Positions 34,996 to 43,531 are shown, counted from the first letter of the stretch. The stretch: 64,000 nt of DNA from Bin16 sp034422595 (GCA_034422595.1 DAOUJO010000007.1:434001-498000), one strand, 5' to 3'. Numbers and translations: made by a program. Notes: generated from the letters alone by a model not told the origin.

Positions 34996-35077
34996 GAGCC
35001 GGAACCTCTGAAGATTGTACCAGCGCCGCCCTGCCGACGTTGTGCGGAACAGGCCGGACGGCTATGCTGCGCCCTCT

Positions 35078-36688
35078 ATGACAGGTCCGGAACTCACGAT
35101 TCTCAACTGGCTGCTGGCTGCTTCGCCGGTCGTCCTCCTTGTAGTCGCCATCATCTGGCTGAACTGGAGCGCGCCGCGCGCCGGCGCTATCGCGTGGTTG
35201 CTTGCGCTCGCTCTGGCGCTGCTCATCTTCGGCGCGGCGCGGGACCATGTCGCTATCGCGAGCGCAAAGGGCTTGAGCCTCGCGGTCTTCGTTCTCACCA
35301 TCGTCTGGACGTCCGTCTACCTGTTCAACATGGTGGACAAGCTGAAGGGCATCGACGCCATCGGGCGGACGATGGCCGCGCTGGCGAGCGACCGCCTCGT
35401 GCAGGCGCTGCTGATCGGCTGGGGTTTCTCCAGCTTCATCCAGGGCATCACCGGGTTCGGAGTGCCGGTGGCCGTCTCGGCCCCGCTGCTCATCATGCTC
35501 GGCTTCCCGCCCGCCCGCGCCGCCGCTATGGCGCTCGTCGGGCACGGCTGGGCCGTGACGTTCGGCTCCATGGGTTCGTCCTACTACACGATCCAACTGG
35601 TCACCGGCATCGAGGGCGAGGTCATCGCACCCCACATGGCATTGCTGTTCGCGCCCATCATCGTCGCGAGCGGCATGCTCGTCGCCCATATACAGGGCGG
35701 GCTGAGCGCGCTGCGGCGGAGCTTGCCGGTCGTAGTCATCACCGGCGCGCTCATGGCCGCGGCCATGTACGCACTCGCGTGGGGCGGCGCGCCGCAGATA
35801 GCATCCACCGTTCCGGGCATCCTCGGCATGGTGGCGCTTGCCCTGCTCTCCCGCACTCCGCTCCTGCGCAGCGCACCACAGACGGAAGCGGCGCCGGAAA
35901 CGCCGCCCGCTGGTGCAGCGGACGAACCCGACTCCCGTCCGATGCCGTTCATCCTTGCCTTCATGCCTTATCTGCTGCTCATCACGTTGAGCGTCATATC
36001 GCAGATCGGCCCGGTGAAGGAGGCGGTGCGCGGCATACAGTGGTCGCTCGATTACCCTGCGTTCACGTCCGCCCAGGGATTCGCCGTTGCCGCCGCGAAC
36101 GACTACGCGCCGATACGCGTGCTCAACCATCCCGCCCCGCTCATCTTCTACAGCATCGTGATCAGCACGGTCGTCTACGTCCTGGCGAAGCGTTGGCGGA
36201 AGGGCGTCGCCTGGGAGGCGATGAAGCTGACCTACGGGCAAAGCCTCAGCTCCTCCATCGGGGTGACGACGATGGTGATGATGGCGGTCGTCATGGCGGA
36301 CACCGGCATGACCGTGCTGCTCGCGCAAGGTATCGCGAACGCCTCCGGCCCGCTCTTCCCGTTCGTCTCGCCCTTCATCGGCCTGCTTGGCTCGTTCATG
36401 AGCGGCAGCAATACGAACTCGAACGTCATGTTCGGCCTGCTCCAGTTGGAGACGGCGCGGGAGTTGGGCATCGGGACGGTCACCATCTCCAGCATCCAGT
36501 CGATCGGTGCGTCTGTGGGCAGCCCGATGGCGCCTGCCAAGGTGCTCGTTGGCGCGGCGGTCGTCGGTCTCGCGGGGAAGGAGCGGGACATCTTCCGCAT
36601 CGTCATCCCCTACATCCTCGGACTCGTCTTCCTCGCCGGCATCGAGGCCATCATCATCATCGAACTGCTGCCCGCACTATCGAGGTAA
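35078..36688 (+). CDS. lctP: L-lactate permease family transporter
   Basis: 536 residues, about 12-14 membrane helices. LctP-family blocks: SFIQGITGFGVPVAVSAPLL, GHGWAVTFGSMGSSY, SVGVTTMVMMAVVMADTG-like region around 36255, SPFIGLLGSFMSGSNTNSN, and QSIGASVGSPMAPAKV near the C-terminus. It takes up lactate or glycolate with protons. ATG 35078 is chosen because MTGPELTILNWLLAASP starts at the first helix; an upstream in-frame start at 35015 adds a charged tail. A 56-residue membrane protein gene follows three bases after its stop, and no lactate dehydrogenase gene is nearby. Confidence 0.9.
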   Translation: MTGPELTILNWLLAASPVVLLVVAIIWLNWSAPRAGAIAWLLALALALLIFGAARDHVAIASAKGLSLAVFVLTIVWTSVYLFNMVDKLKGIDAIGRTMAALASDRLVQALLIGWGFSSFIQGITGFGVPVAVSAPLLIMLGFPPARAAAMALVGHGWAVTFGSMGSSYYTIQLVTGIEGEVIAPHMALLFAPIIVASGMLVAHIQGGLSALRRSLPVVVITGALMAAAMYALAWGGAPQIASTVPGILGMVALALLSRTPLLRSAPQTEAAPETPPAGAADEPDSRPMPFILAFMPYLLLITLSVISQIGPVKEAVRGIQWSLDYPAFTSAQGFAVAAANDYAPIRVLNHPAPLIFYSIVISTVVYVLAKRWRKGVAWEAMKLTYGQSLSSSIGVTTMVMMAVVMADTGMTVLLAQGIANASGPLFPFVSPFIGLLGSFMSGSNTNSNVMFGLLQLETARELGIGTVTISSIQSIGASVGSPMAPAKVLVGAAVVGLAGKERDIFRIVIPYILGLVFLAGIEAIIIIELLPALSR

Positions 36689-36691
36689 GCC

Positions 36692-36862
36692 ATGCTTTCA
36701 GCCGCAACGAAACGCAAACTCCGGCATGTCGTCCTCACAGGGACGATCGTCAGCTTCCCACTGCTCTACCTCGGCCCCGTAACGCTGGAAGAAGCCGCGG
36801 TAACGCTGGCGGGGCTCGCCGTGGGTATCGTGACTGCGGTGCTCGCCTGGCTCGCCTTCTAG
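36692..36862 (+). CDS. Small two-helix membrane protein downstream of lctP
   Basis: 56 residues from ATG 36692, three bases after the lctP stop. The product has a basic start (LSAATKRKLRHVV) followed by two hydrophobic stretches, VVLTGTIVSFPLLYL and VTLAGLAVGIVTAVLAWLAF, with a short acidic turn EEAA. It is probably an inner-membrane accessory protein of the permease, but no family is recognised. Its stop runs into the ribosome binding site (AGGAGAG) of the next gene, so the three genes are likely one transcript. Confidence 0.6.
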   Translation: MLSAATKRKLRHVVLTGTIVSFPLLYLGPVTLEEAAVTLAGLAVGIVTAVLAWLAF

Positions 36863-36875
36863 GAGAGAACACCCG

Positions 36876-37655
36876 ATGACGAACGCACAGCCCGACAGAA
36901 GCTCCCAGAGCCAGTTCGGACGGCTCGCCGGGGCCTACGGCGCGAGCAAGACGCACGCGCAGGCTGGCGCGCTCGCATCTGCTGCATCCATGCTGGGCGA
37001 TCGCCGTTACGGGACAGCCATGGACATCGGCGCGGGACCCGGCTTCACTGCGTTCGCCGTCGCCGACCGCTGCGACCGCGTCATCGCGACCGACGTGACG
37101 CCGGAGATGCTGGAGCAGGCGCGCTCGCTGCGCGGTGAACGTGGAGCGCCGCAGACCGAACTGGTGCTGACCGCAGCCGAGTCCCTGCCCTGCCGGGACG
37201 GTAGCCTCGACCTCATCACCTGCCGCACCGCCGCGCACCACTTCCTGAACGTCGACTCCTGGCTGGCCGAGGTGAACCGCGCACTGGCCCCGGGCGGCGA
37301 GCTCATCCTCATCGATACCGTCTCGCCGGACGACGCGGAAGCAACCGCCTGGATGCACGACATCGAGATCTGGCGTGACCCCTCGCACGTACGGAACCTC
37401 GGCGAGTCTGAGTGGCTGGAGGCGATCGAACGCGCAGGGATGAGCGTCGCCGAGACTGCCCTCTCGCGCGTCGACCTTGAATACCCCGACTGGACGGAAC
37501 GCGCCGGGATGCCGGAAGAGGAGGCCGCCCGGCTGGGACAGGCGCTGAAGGACGCGCCAACGGCGGCGGCGCAAGCGTTCGGCATCACGCCCAAGGCCGA
37601 CGGGCTGATCGAGTTCTACTGGCCGATACTGAGCGTGAAAGCGGTCAAGCCGTAG
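36876..37655 (+). CDS. Class I SAM-dependent methyltransferase (UbiE/Methyltransf_11-like)
   Basis: 259 residues. SAM motif I is AMDIGAGPGFTAFAVA, motif II DVTPEMLEQARSL, and ITCRTAAHHFLNVDSWLAEV and LAPGGELILIDT follow. The closing PDD/MHDIEIWRDPSHVRNL region is usual for UbiE-like enzymes acting on small molecules. The methyl acceptor is not predictable. It starts 13 bases after the small membrane protein gene with GGAGAG upstream, and converges on the aminotransferase gene with a four-base gap. Confidence 0.88.
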   Translation: MTNAQPDRSSQSQFGRLAGAYGASKTHAQAGALASAASMLGDRRYGTAMDIGAGPGFTAFAVADRCDRVIATDVTPEMLEQARSLRGERGAPQTELVLTAAESLPCRDGSLDLITCRTAAHHFLNVDSWLAEVNRALAPGGELILIDTVSPDDAEATAWMHDIEIWRDPSHVRNLGESEWLEAIERAGMSVAETALSRVDLEYPDWTERAGMPEEEAARLGQALKDAPTAAAQAFGITPKADGLIEFYWPILSVKAVKP

Positions 37656-37659
37656 GGCG

Positions 37660-38844
37660 CTAGTCCACCCCGCGCAGCACGCGCTGCGCCGCCGCGACTC
37701 CCGCCCCGGCCTGCGTCTCGTAACCCTGGTCGCCGATCGCCTCTTCCAGCGCGCCGAGCACCGTCAGCACGTTGGGGCCGGTGCTGTTGTGCCCCATCAA
37801 CCCGATGCGCCATGCCTTGCCGGCGAGCGCTCCCAGGCCACCGCTCAACTCGATGTTATGCCGGTCCAGCAGGTAGCGGCGCGCTTGCGCCTCGTCTATC
37901 TCCTCCGGGGCACGAACGGCGGTGAGGCTCGGCAGTTGCACTTCCGGGTCTGCCACGACGTTCAGCCCCATCGCATGCAATCCGGCACGGAGCGACTCCC
38001 CGTTCCTCGTGTGACGTTCCCATCGTGCCTCCACACCCTCCTCCGCGATCAGCCGGAGCGCCTCGCGCAGCGCGTAGATCATGGAGATGGGCGCGGTGTG
38101 ATGGTACGCGCGACGGTCCCAGTAGCTGCTCAACTCAGTGAGGTCCAGATAGAAACTCCGGACCTTTGACGTGCGGCTCTGCAGCGTCTCCACTGCTCGT
38201 GGGCTCAGCGTCAGCGGCGCGAGTCCCGGGGGTGCGCCGATGCACTTCTGCGTGCAGCTGTAGCAGACGTCCACACCCCACTCGTCCACGTGCAGTTCCA
38301 CGCCGCCGAGCGAGGTAACCGCGTCCACTACGAGGAGCGCGCCCGCCTCGTGGGCAACATCCGCTATCTCTTTAATTGAGGTGGCCGCGCCGGTGGACGT
38401 CTCCGCGTGGACCACGCCGACCGCCTTCACCTTCCCTGCCGCCACGATCTCCTCACGCAGGCGCTCCGCATCCACAGCCTTCCCCATCTCATACTCGACC
38501 TTGATGACGTTCGCCCCGCTGCGCTCCGCGATCTCACCCAGCCGCTGGCCGAAATAGCCGTTGATCCCCACCACGAACGTGTCGCCCGGCTCGATGATGT
38601 TGACCATCGCGGCTTCCATACCGGCGGTGCCGGTGCCGGAGATGGGCAGCGTCACCGGGTTCTCCGTCCGGAAGACGTAGCGCAGCAGCGAGCGTACGTC
38701 ATCCATCACGGCGAGGAAGTTCGGGTCCAGGTGTCCAACGAGCGAGGAGGCCATCGCCTGCAGCACCCGAGGGTGCACGTTGGATGGACCTGCTCCCATG
38801 AGCAGCCGGTATGGAGGCATGAAGCCGGCGGTGTCTTGCGTCAT
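37660..38844 (-). CDS. Class V aminotransferase, alanine-glyoxylate/serine-pyruvate type
   Basis: 394 residues. Characteristic of the AGXT/serine-pyruvate/aspartate aminotransferase branch: MGAGPSNVHPRVLQAM at the N-terminus, GTGTAGMEAAMVN, HAETSTGAATSI, the PLP-anchoring Lys K200 in CYSCTQKCIGAPPG and GGLGALAGKAWRIGLMGHN near the C-terminus. It would transfer amino groups between serine or alanine and glyoxylate or pyruvate, as in photorespiratory or C1 metabolism. A single minus-strand gene; its upstream region is shared with rsmH. Confidence 0.9.
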   Translation of the reverse strand: MTQDTAGFMPPYRLLMGAGPSNVHPRVLQAMASSLVGHLDPNFLAVMDDVRSLLRYVFRTENPVTLPISGTGTAGMEAAMVNIIEPGDTFVVGINGYFGQRLGEIAERSGANVIKVEYEMGKAVDAERLREEIVAAGKVKAVGVVHAETSTGAATSIKEIADVAHEAGALLVVDAVTSLGGVELHVDEWGVDVCYSCTQKCIGAPPGLAPLTLSPRAVETLQSRTSKVRSFYLDLTELSSYWDRRAYHHTAPISMIYALREALRLIAEEGVEARWERHTRNGESLRAGLHAMGLNVVADPEVQLPSLTAVRAPEEIDEAQARRYLLDRHNIELSGGLGALAGKAWRIGLMGHNSTGPNVLTVLGALEEAIGDQGYETQAGAGVAAAQRVLRGVD

Positions 38845-38978
38845 ACGGCATTCTCGACAATGTGGGATATGCCCGGCGTGAGGCGGATGCCCGGGCGCAG
38901 GGCGGGAGCATTATAGCAACACCTCTCTTGCCGGAGAAGAATCTGGCGGCGTTTCTAGCCGATGTTTGAGAAAAACCT

Positions 38979-38990
38979 ACAACATGTTGT
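38979..38990. repeat. Perfect 12-base palindrome
   Basis: ACAACATGTTGT reads the same on both strands and is flanked by CCT/GGG, which extend it with one mismatch. It sits in the AT-richer part of the aminotransferase-rsmH intergenic region and is a plausible binding site for a dimeric regulator. Confidence 0.5.
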
Positions 38991-39118
38991 GGGCGCGCTC
39001 ATCGTCTACGCGCCCTGTTGCGATGGCGGCCTCGCATTTGCATGATTCTGCCCTGTCGAGGCAGCCCCCGGAACCTCATAAACCCGATTGAATGCTAGGC
39101 AAACGCATTGATTCTGTT

Positions 39119-39133
39119 TTAGACAACGTCTAA
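39119..39133. repeat. Inverted repeat TTAGAC-AAC-GTCTAA upstream of rsmH
   Basis: Perfect six-base arms with a three-base spacer, followed by CGTTTTT, 59 bases before the rsmH ATG. It could be an operator over the promoter, or a small hairpin in the 5' untranslated region with a T tract acting as an attenuator. Confidence 0.45.
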
Positions 39134-39191
39134 CGTTTTTCCTTGCAACGCTTCTGATCGGAGCGCGCAGCGCGGAGGCAGAGACAGTCTT

Positions 39192-40064
39192 ATGTCCGCC
39201 AACAGCCACATATACCACGAGCCGGTGATGACCGCACAGGTCCTTGCCGGACTCGCTGTGCGGCCGGGCGGAGCCTACGTCGACTGTACCCTCGGCGACG
39301 CAGGGCATGCCACCGCCATCCTCGAGGCATCTGCTCCGGATGGGCGCGTCCTGGGACTCGATGCCGACCCCGAGGCCGTATCCCCGGCAACCGAGCGCCT
39401 GCGCCGGTTCGGCGACCGCGTGATCGTCGTCAACGCCAACTTCGGCACGGTCGCATCGCAGGCGCATGCCCATGGTTTCGCGCCCGCCGACGGAGTGCTG
39501 TTCGACCTCGGCCTCTCCTCACGCCAGCTCGACTCGGAAGAGCGTGGGTTCAGCTTCCGCCGCTCCGCCCCGCTGGACATGCGGTTCACCCCGGAGGGCG
39601 CTTCCGCCGCAGACCTCGTCAACGGTCTGCCGGAGCAGGAGCTCGCGGACCTCATCTACACGCTCGGCGAAGAGCCGCGCTCACGCCGCATCGCGCGCGC
39701 TATCGTCGCAGCGCGTCCATTGACCGACGCCGCCGAGTTGGCGGAGGTCGTCGCGCGCGCGTCCGGCTACCGCAGGGGCCGCACCCACCCGGCCACGCGC
39801 ACCTTCCAGGCGCTCCGCATGGCCACGAACGACGAACTTGGCAACCTTCGGCGTGGGCTCAGCCAGGCGGCGTCCGTCCTGAACGCCGGGGGGCGCCTCG
39901 TAACGATCGCCTACCACTCCATCGAAGACCGCGAGGTCAAGCGGTTCGTGAACGGCGGCGAGGTCCGCCCCGTGATGAAACGCGTCCTCAAGCCGGACTC
40001 CGAAGAGATATCCCGCAACAGGCGCAGCCGCAGTGCGCGGATGCGCGTTGCAGAACACGTGTGA
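39192..40064 (+). CDS. rsmH: 16S rRNA (cytosine1402-N4)-methyltransferase
   Basis: 290 residues. RsmH motifs: HIYHEPVMTAQVLAGL at the N-terminus, GGAYVDCTLGDAGHA as the SAM motif, FDLGLSSRQLDSEERGFSF, and TIAYHSIEDREVKRF near the C-terminus. It methylates C1402 of 16S rRNA and classically heads the dcw cell-division cluster. Here it is followed directly by ftsA with no ftsL, ftsI or mur gene between. The start at 39192 leaves the conserved HEPV motif at the usual distance from the N-terminus. Confidence 0.96.
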   Translation: MSANSHIYHEPVMTAQVLAGLAVRPGGAYVDCTLGDAGHATAILEASAPDGRVLGLDADPEAVSPATERLRRFGDRVIVVNANFGTVASQAHAHGFAPADGVLFDLGLSSRQLDSEERGFSFRRSAPLDMRFTPEGASAADLVNGLPEQELADLIYTLGEEPRSRRIARAIVAARPLTDAAELAEVVARASGYRRGRTHPATRTFQALRMATNDELGNLRRGLSQAASVLNAGGRLVTIAYHSIEDREVKRFVNGGEVRPVMKRVLKPDSEEISRNRRSRSARMRVAEHV

Positions 40065-40078
40065 GTTGGAAGGGGACA

Positions 40079-41281
40079 ATGACAAACTCTCGTGAACAGC
40101 TCTACGCCGCCATAGATGTCGGCACGACCAAGGTCGTCACACTCGTCGCGAAGGCTGACATGGAAGGCGGAGTGGATGTCGTTGCCCAGGGGCACGCATC
40201 TTCCGCCGGCATGCGGAAAGGCATGGTCGTCAACCCTGACGCCATGAAGGAGTGCATCCGGCTGTCGGTCCGCGAGGCGGAGAAGACGCTCGGACGCAAG
40301 CTGCCGCCCGTCATCGCCGGAGTTACCGGCAGCCACCTCCAATCCCACAACGAGAGCAACAGCGGGGACGAGGACAGCGTTATCCCGGAAGACGGCTACT
40401 TCACCCGGTCTACCGTCGACGGGTTGGTGCAGGCGAGCGCCCACAACCCCATCGGCATGCGGGTGATCCAGACTGTTCCGCGATCGTTCGAAGAGACACA
40501 CGTCATCATGGGTGACGCGGTGCCCATCGACACCCTCACCGCTACCCTCTCCGGAGCGGGCGTCACCCTGCGGGGGCTCGTGCCGGAGCATCTCGCCAGC
40601 GGTGAAGCGGTCCTCAACCCGCAAGAGCGTGTCCTGGGCGTCGTCCTTGCGGACATCGGGGGCGGCTCCACGGATGTCGTCGTCTATCGGGAGGGGTCCG
40701 TCTGGTACACCACCAGCATCCCCGTCGCAGGGCAGCACTTCACCACCGACGTCGCAACGGGACTGGGTCTGCTGCCTACCGCCGCGGAGCACGCCAAGAT
40801 CAGGAAGGGCTCGGTCTGGTTCGAGCACCTGACCGAGAGGGACACCGCTGAAGTGAAGCCGGCGCTGAGCACCACCGCTATCCCCGTTCACCTCAAGAAG
40901 CTCAACCGGCTGCTGCACGACCGGGCAGTGGAGCTCGTGCGGATGATGATGTACCGCCTCGCCTCAAACGGGATGGTGCACATCCCATCAGCCGGCATCG
41001 TGCTGACAGGTGGCTCCTCGGCTCTGCCGGGGCTGACGGACATCGTTGCTGACTATGGCAAATGCCCCGTACGTATCGGGGGCCCCTCCTCCACGCTCGG
41101 ATTGCCGGATGAGCTGTTGGACCCCACCTACTCCACAGCCGTAGGCCTGGTGCTCTGGGCCATCCGGCAAAGGCACATTAATACGCTCACGGAGTCCAGG
41201 TACGTTGGGACCTCTGAATCGCGGTCCGGCGGCTGGCTCTCCCGATTCAAGTCGAAGCAACCAACGGAAGTGAGCGCATGA
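40079..41281 (+). CDS. ftsA: Cell division protein FtsA
   Basis: 400 residues, actin/Hsp70-like ATPase: YAAIDVGTTKVVTLVA (phosphate 1), RKGMVVNPDAMKECI, VLADIGGGSTDVVVY (phosphate 2) and GIVLTGGSSALPGL (adenosine motif). The C-terminus GGWLSRFKSKQ is a short amphipathic segment that could anchor it to the membrane. FtsA tethers FtsZ to the division site. ATG 40079 follows GGAAGGGG and sits 15 bases after the rsmH stop; an earlier ATG at 40061 would overlap it. The ftsZ start is 119 bases downstream. Confidence 0.94.
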   Translation: MTNSREQLYAAIDVGTTKVVTLVAKADMEGGVDVVAQGHASSAGMRKGMVVNPDAMKECIRLSVREAEKTLGRKLPPVIAGVTGSHLQSHNESNSGDEDSVIPEDGYFTRSTVDGLVQASAHNPIGMRVIQTVPRSFEETHVIMGDAVPIDTLTATLSGAGVTLRGLVPEHLASGEAVLNPQERVLGVVLADIGGGSTDVVVYREGSVWYTTSIPVAGQHFTTDVATGLGLLPTAAEHAKIRKGSVWFEHLTERDTAEVKPALSTTAIPVHLKKLNRLLHDRAVELVRMMMYRLASNGMVHIPSAGIVLTGGSSALPGLTDIVADYGKCPVRIGGPSSTLGLPDELLDPTYSTAVGLVLWAIRQRHINTLTESRYVGTSESRSGGWLSRFKSKQPTEVSA

Positions 41282-41297
41282 AACGACCGAACAGAGC

Positions 41298-41314
41298 ATT
41301 CCCACAGCGGGAAT
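41298..41314. repeat. Small hairpin in the ftsA-ftsZ gap
   Basis: ATTCCC-ACAGC-GGGAAT gives a perfect six-base-pair stem in the 119-base gap, 87 bases before the ftsZ ATG. It is followed by AAGAGG rather than a T tract. A role in processing or in adjusting the FtsA:FtsZ ratio is possible; a terminator is unlikely. Confidence 0.35.
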
Positions 41315-41400
41315 AAGAGGGCGACAGAGCGGAAGAGGCGTCCCACAGGCGATAGACAACACCACAGTCCAGCAGAGGACCAGGCAAAGGGGTAACGGTT

Positions 41401-42489
41401 ATGACCATGGAACTGTTTGGCAACGAGCAGAAGGCGGACATCGACGGCATCGCGCGCGTCAAGGTCATCGGCGTAGGCGGCGGAGGCTGCAATGCCGTTA
41501 ACCGCATGTACCGCGAGCGCGTCCCTCACGTCGAGTACCTCGCCGTGAACACGGACGCTCAGCACCTCGTCCGCCTCGACGTGCCGGTCAAGATACGCAT
41601 CGGCGACACGATCACGCGCGGACTCGGCGTTGGCGGCGACCCTGAGATCGGGCGCACCGCGGCGGAAGAGTCCCGCGAAGAGATCTACGAATCGGTCCGC
41701 GGCGCCGACATGCTGTTCATCGCCAGCGGCATGGGTGGCGGCACCGGCACCGGCGCAGCCCCCGTCGTTGCAGAGGTTGCCCGCGAGACCGGCGCGCTCA
41801 CCATCGCGGTCGTAACCAAGCCCTTCCGGTTCGAAGGTCGCAAGCGTGGCAAGAACGCCGAGGACGGACTGGCCCGCCTGCGCGAGGCTGTGGACACCCT
41901 CATCGTCGTCCCGAACGACCGCCTCGGCGCGATGTGCGACGACGACCTCTCCGCAGAGGATGCCTTCAGGCTGGCCGACGACGTGCTTCGCCTCGGCGTC
42001 AAGTCCATCGCGGAGCTGGTGACTATCCCCGGTGAGATCAACCTCGACTTCGCCGACGTCAAGACCATCATGACCGGAGCTGGCCCCGCGTGGATGTCCA
42101 TCGGCTCCGCCCACGGCGAGAACCGGTCCATCGAGGCGGCCAAGAGCGCCATCCACAGCCCGATGCTGGACGTCAACATCGAAGGCGCACGCGGCGTTCT
42201 CCTCAACATCACCGGCGGCACCAACATGACGCTCAAGGAAGTGCAGCGCGCTGCCGACGTCATCGCCAACTCCGTCGACCCGGACGCCAACATCATCTTC
42301 GGCATGGTGACGGACCCCAAGATGGAGGACGAGATGTGCGTCACCATCATCGCCACCGGCCTGCCGAGCATCGAGCAGATGAGCCTGAACGACGACGGCA
42401 TCGCCGAGTTCCTCCGCCGCGCCATCAGCGACGAGGCGGACTTCGACCTGCCGCCCTTCCTACGCCCGAGCAACCGCCAGGCGTCCTAG
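41401..42489 (+). CDS. ftsZ: Cell division GTPase FtsZ
   Basis: 362 residues. Tubulin-type GTP site: VIGVGGGGCNAVNRM, the signature SGMGGGTGTGAAPVVAEVA, and the catalytic loop TIPGEINLDFADVKTIM. The C-terminal peptide DFDLPPFLRP is the conserved hook for FtsA and other partners. It is attached by a very short linker (about 20 residues after the core), unlike the long linkers of many walled bacteria. It polymerises into the division ring. A region of strong hairpins follows the stop. Confidence 0.97.
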   Translation: MTMELFGNEQKADIDGIARVKVIGVGGGGCNAVNRMYRERVPHVEYLAVNTDAQHLVRLDVPVKIRIGDTITRGLGVGGDPEIGRTAAEESREEIYESVRGADMLFIASGMGGGTGTGAAPVVAEVARETGALTIAVVTKPFRFEGRKRGKNAEDGLARLREAVDTLIVVPNDRLGAMCDDDLSAEDAFRLADDVLRLGVKSIAELVTIPGEINLDFADVKTIMTGAGPAWMSIGSAHGENRSIEAAKSAIHSPMLDVNIEGARGVLLNITGGTNMTLKEVQRAADVIANSVDPDANIIFGMVTDPKMEDEMCVTIIATGLPSIEQMSLNDDGIAEFLRRAISDEADFDLPPFLRPSNRQAS

Positions 42490-42513
42490 AAGGAGCCAAC
42501 CCTCGGAAACCAA

Positions 42514-42543
42514 CTCCGCCGCACGTCCCCCACGGCGGCGGAG
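42514..42543 (+). terminator. GC-rich hairpin after ftsZ
   Basis: CTCCGCCGC pairs perfectly with GCGGCGGAG across a 12-base loop, starting 25 bases after the ftsZ stop. There is no T tract, so termination would be by an unusual intrinsic mechanism, or the stem only protects the mRNA 3' end. Confidence 0.45.
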
Positions 42544-42588
42544 CGCGGAGCAGGTTTCCCCAGGCTCGCTCCGCAGGTATCGTGATCC

Positions 42589-42620
42589 AGGGCCCCCGTG
42601 AGGTTCACCTCCGGGGGCCT
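42589..42620 (+). terminator. Second GC-rich hairpin after ftsZ
   Basis: AGGGCCCCCG and CCGGGGGCCT form a strong, slightly bulged stem around TGAGGTTCACCT, followed by TCGTATG. It is a second candidate termination or stability element for the rsmH-ftsA-ftsZ transcript. Confidence 0.45.
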
Positions 42621-42881
42621 TCGTATGTCCTGCCGCATCCATGCCGCCGCCGGAGATTAACGCAATATGTGCTACTGTCATAAAGGCATATCCCGACAAC
42701 TGGTAGAATCTCTGAAATTGCCTATTGACTTTCCGCGCTGGTTGAAAAAGAATAGCGGCTGTCAGCGAAAGGGCTTTATCTGGTAGCCCGAGCACCTTAA
42801 AATCCCCTATATTGTTGTCCGAGGCACGGAACGAGCCTTCCTTGACGGGAACTCGGACCGATTCCAGCCAGCGGGTTTGAG

Positions 42882-43469
42882 ATGCACTGTCCAAACTGTG
42901 GAGACCCAAACACCCGGGTAACCGACTCCCGGGACACCGGCCAGGACATCCGCCGCCGCCGGGAGTGCGGACGCTGCGGTGTGCGCTTCACCACCTACGA
43001 ACGCATCCAGCACGCCACGCTCCAGGTCATCAAGCGCGATGGCCGGCGCGACGAGTTCGATCCGCAGAAACTCCTTCGCAGCATCCGGCTCGCCTGCACC
43101 AAGCGTCCTCTGCCTACAGGCGCCATCGAGAAACTCGCTGGTGAGATTGAGAACGACCTGCAGGACCTGGGTAAGGCCGAAGTACCGGCCTCCGTGATCG
43201 GCGACCTTGCCCTCGAACGCCTGCGCCAGCTCGACCCTGTCGCCTACGTCCGGTACGCCAGCGTTTATCGCGACTTCGACACACTGGACGGGTTCATACA
43301 GGAGATCCGCGAATACCAGGCAACGGGCGGCCTGGCCTCCGAGCAGGAGGTCAGCCAGCTCTCCCTCATCCCCAACGAGTTCGCCGTTCCTACCAAGCGC
43401 ACCGGTCGGCGGGGCCGCAGGCCCAGCATGACCCAGCCGCTCCACGGCACCACGGCTGGCGCCGGCTGA
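42882..43469 (+). CDS. nrdR: Transcriptional repressor NrdR
   Basis: 195 residues. A zinc ribbon with C3, C6, C29 and C32 (MHCPNCGDPNTRVTDSR, ECGRCGVRFTTYE) precedes an ATP-cone domain (VIKRDGRRDEFDPQKLLRSI, ending YVRYASVYRDFDTLDGF). NrdR senses (d)ATP and represses ribonucleotide reductase genes. The last 45 residues, ending in a basic TKRTGRRGRRPS tail, go beyond the usual 150-160 length. No nrd structural gene is in the window. The ATG is supported by the position of the first Cys rather than by a strong ribosome site. Confidence 0.95.
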   Translation: MHCPNCGDPNTRVTDSRDTGQDIRRRRECGRCGVRFTTYERIQHATLQVIKRDGRRDEFDPQKLLRSIRLACTKRPLPTGAIEKLAGEIENDLQDLGKAEVPASVIGDLALERLRQLDPVAYVRYASVYRDFDTLDGFIQEIREYQATGGLASEQEVSQLSLIPNEFAVPTKRTGRRGRRPSMTQPLHGTTAGAG

Positions 43470-43515
43470 GCGTCTTCCCCACTACCTCGGACAGCGATAC
43501 CAACACTTGCGTGCT

Positions 43516-43531
43516 CCGGCTCTCGAGCCGG
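43516..43531. repeat. 16-base near-perfect palindrome after nrdR
   Basis: CCGGCTC-TC-GAGCCGG lies 47 bases after the nrdR stop. It forms a seven-base-pair stem with a minimal loop and may fold together with the stronger terminator 87 bases downstream. Confidence 0.3.

Larger units (their letters stand above)
38845..39191. other. 347-base divergent intergenic region with two inverted repeats
   Basis: There is no convincing reading frame between the aminotransferase and rsmH. The stretch is clearly less GC-rich than its flanks, notably 38930-39150. It holds a 12-base palindrome at 38979 and a 6-3-6 inverted repeat at 39119, listed separately. The dcw-type promoter for rsmH-ftsA-ftsZ must lie here. 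No canonical -35/-10 pair stands out. Confidence 0.6.
42490..42881. other. 392-base gap between ftsZ and nrdR: hairpins then an AT-richer stretch
   Basis: No credible gene. The first 130 bases carry the two inverted repeats listed below. Bases about 42650-42830 are distinctly AT-rich for this genome (for example CGCAATATGTGC and TTGAAAAAGAATAG) and probably contain the nrdR promoter. I could not identify a clear repeated NrdR box. Confidence 0.5.
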
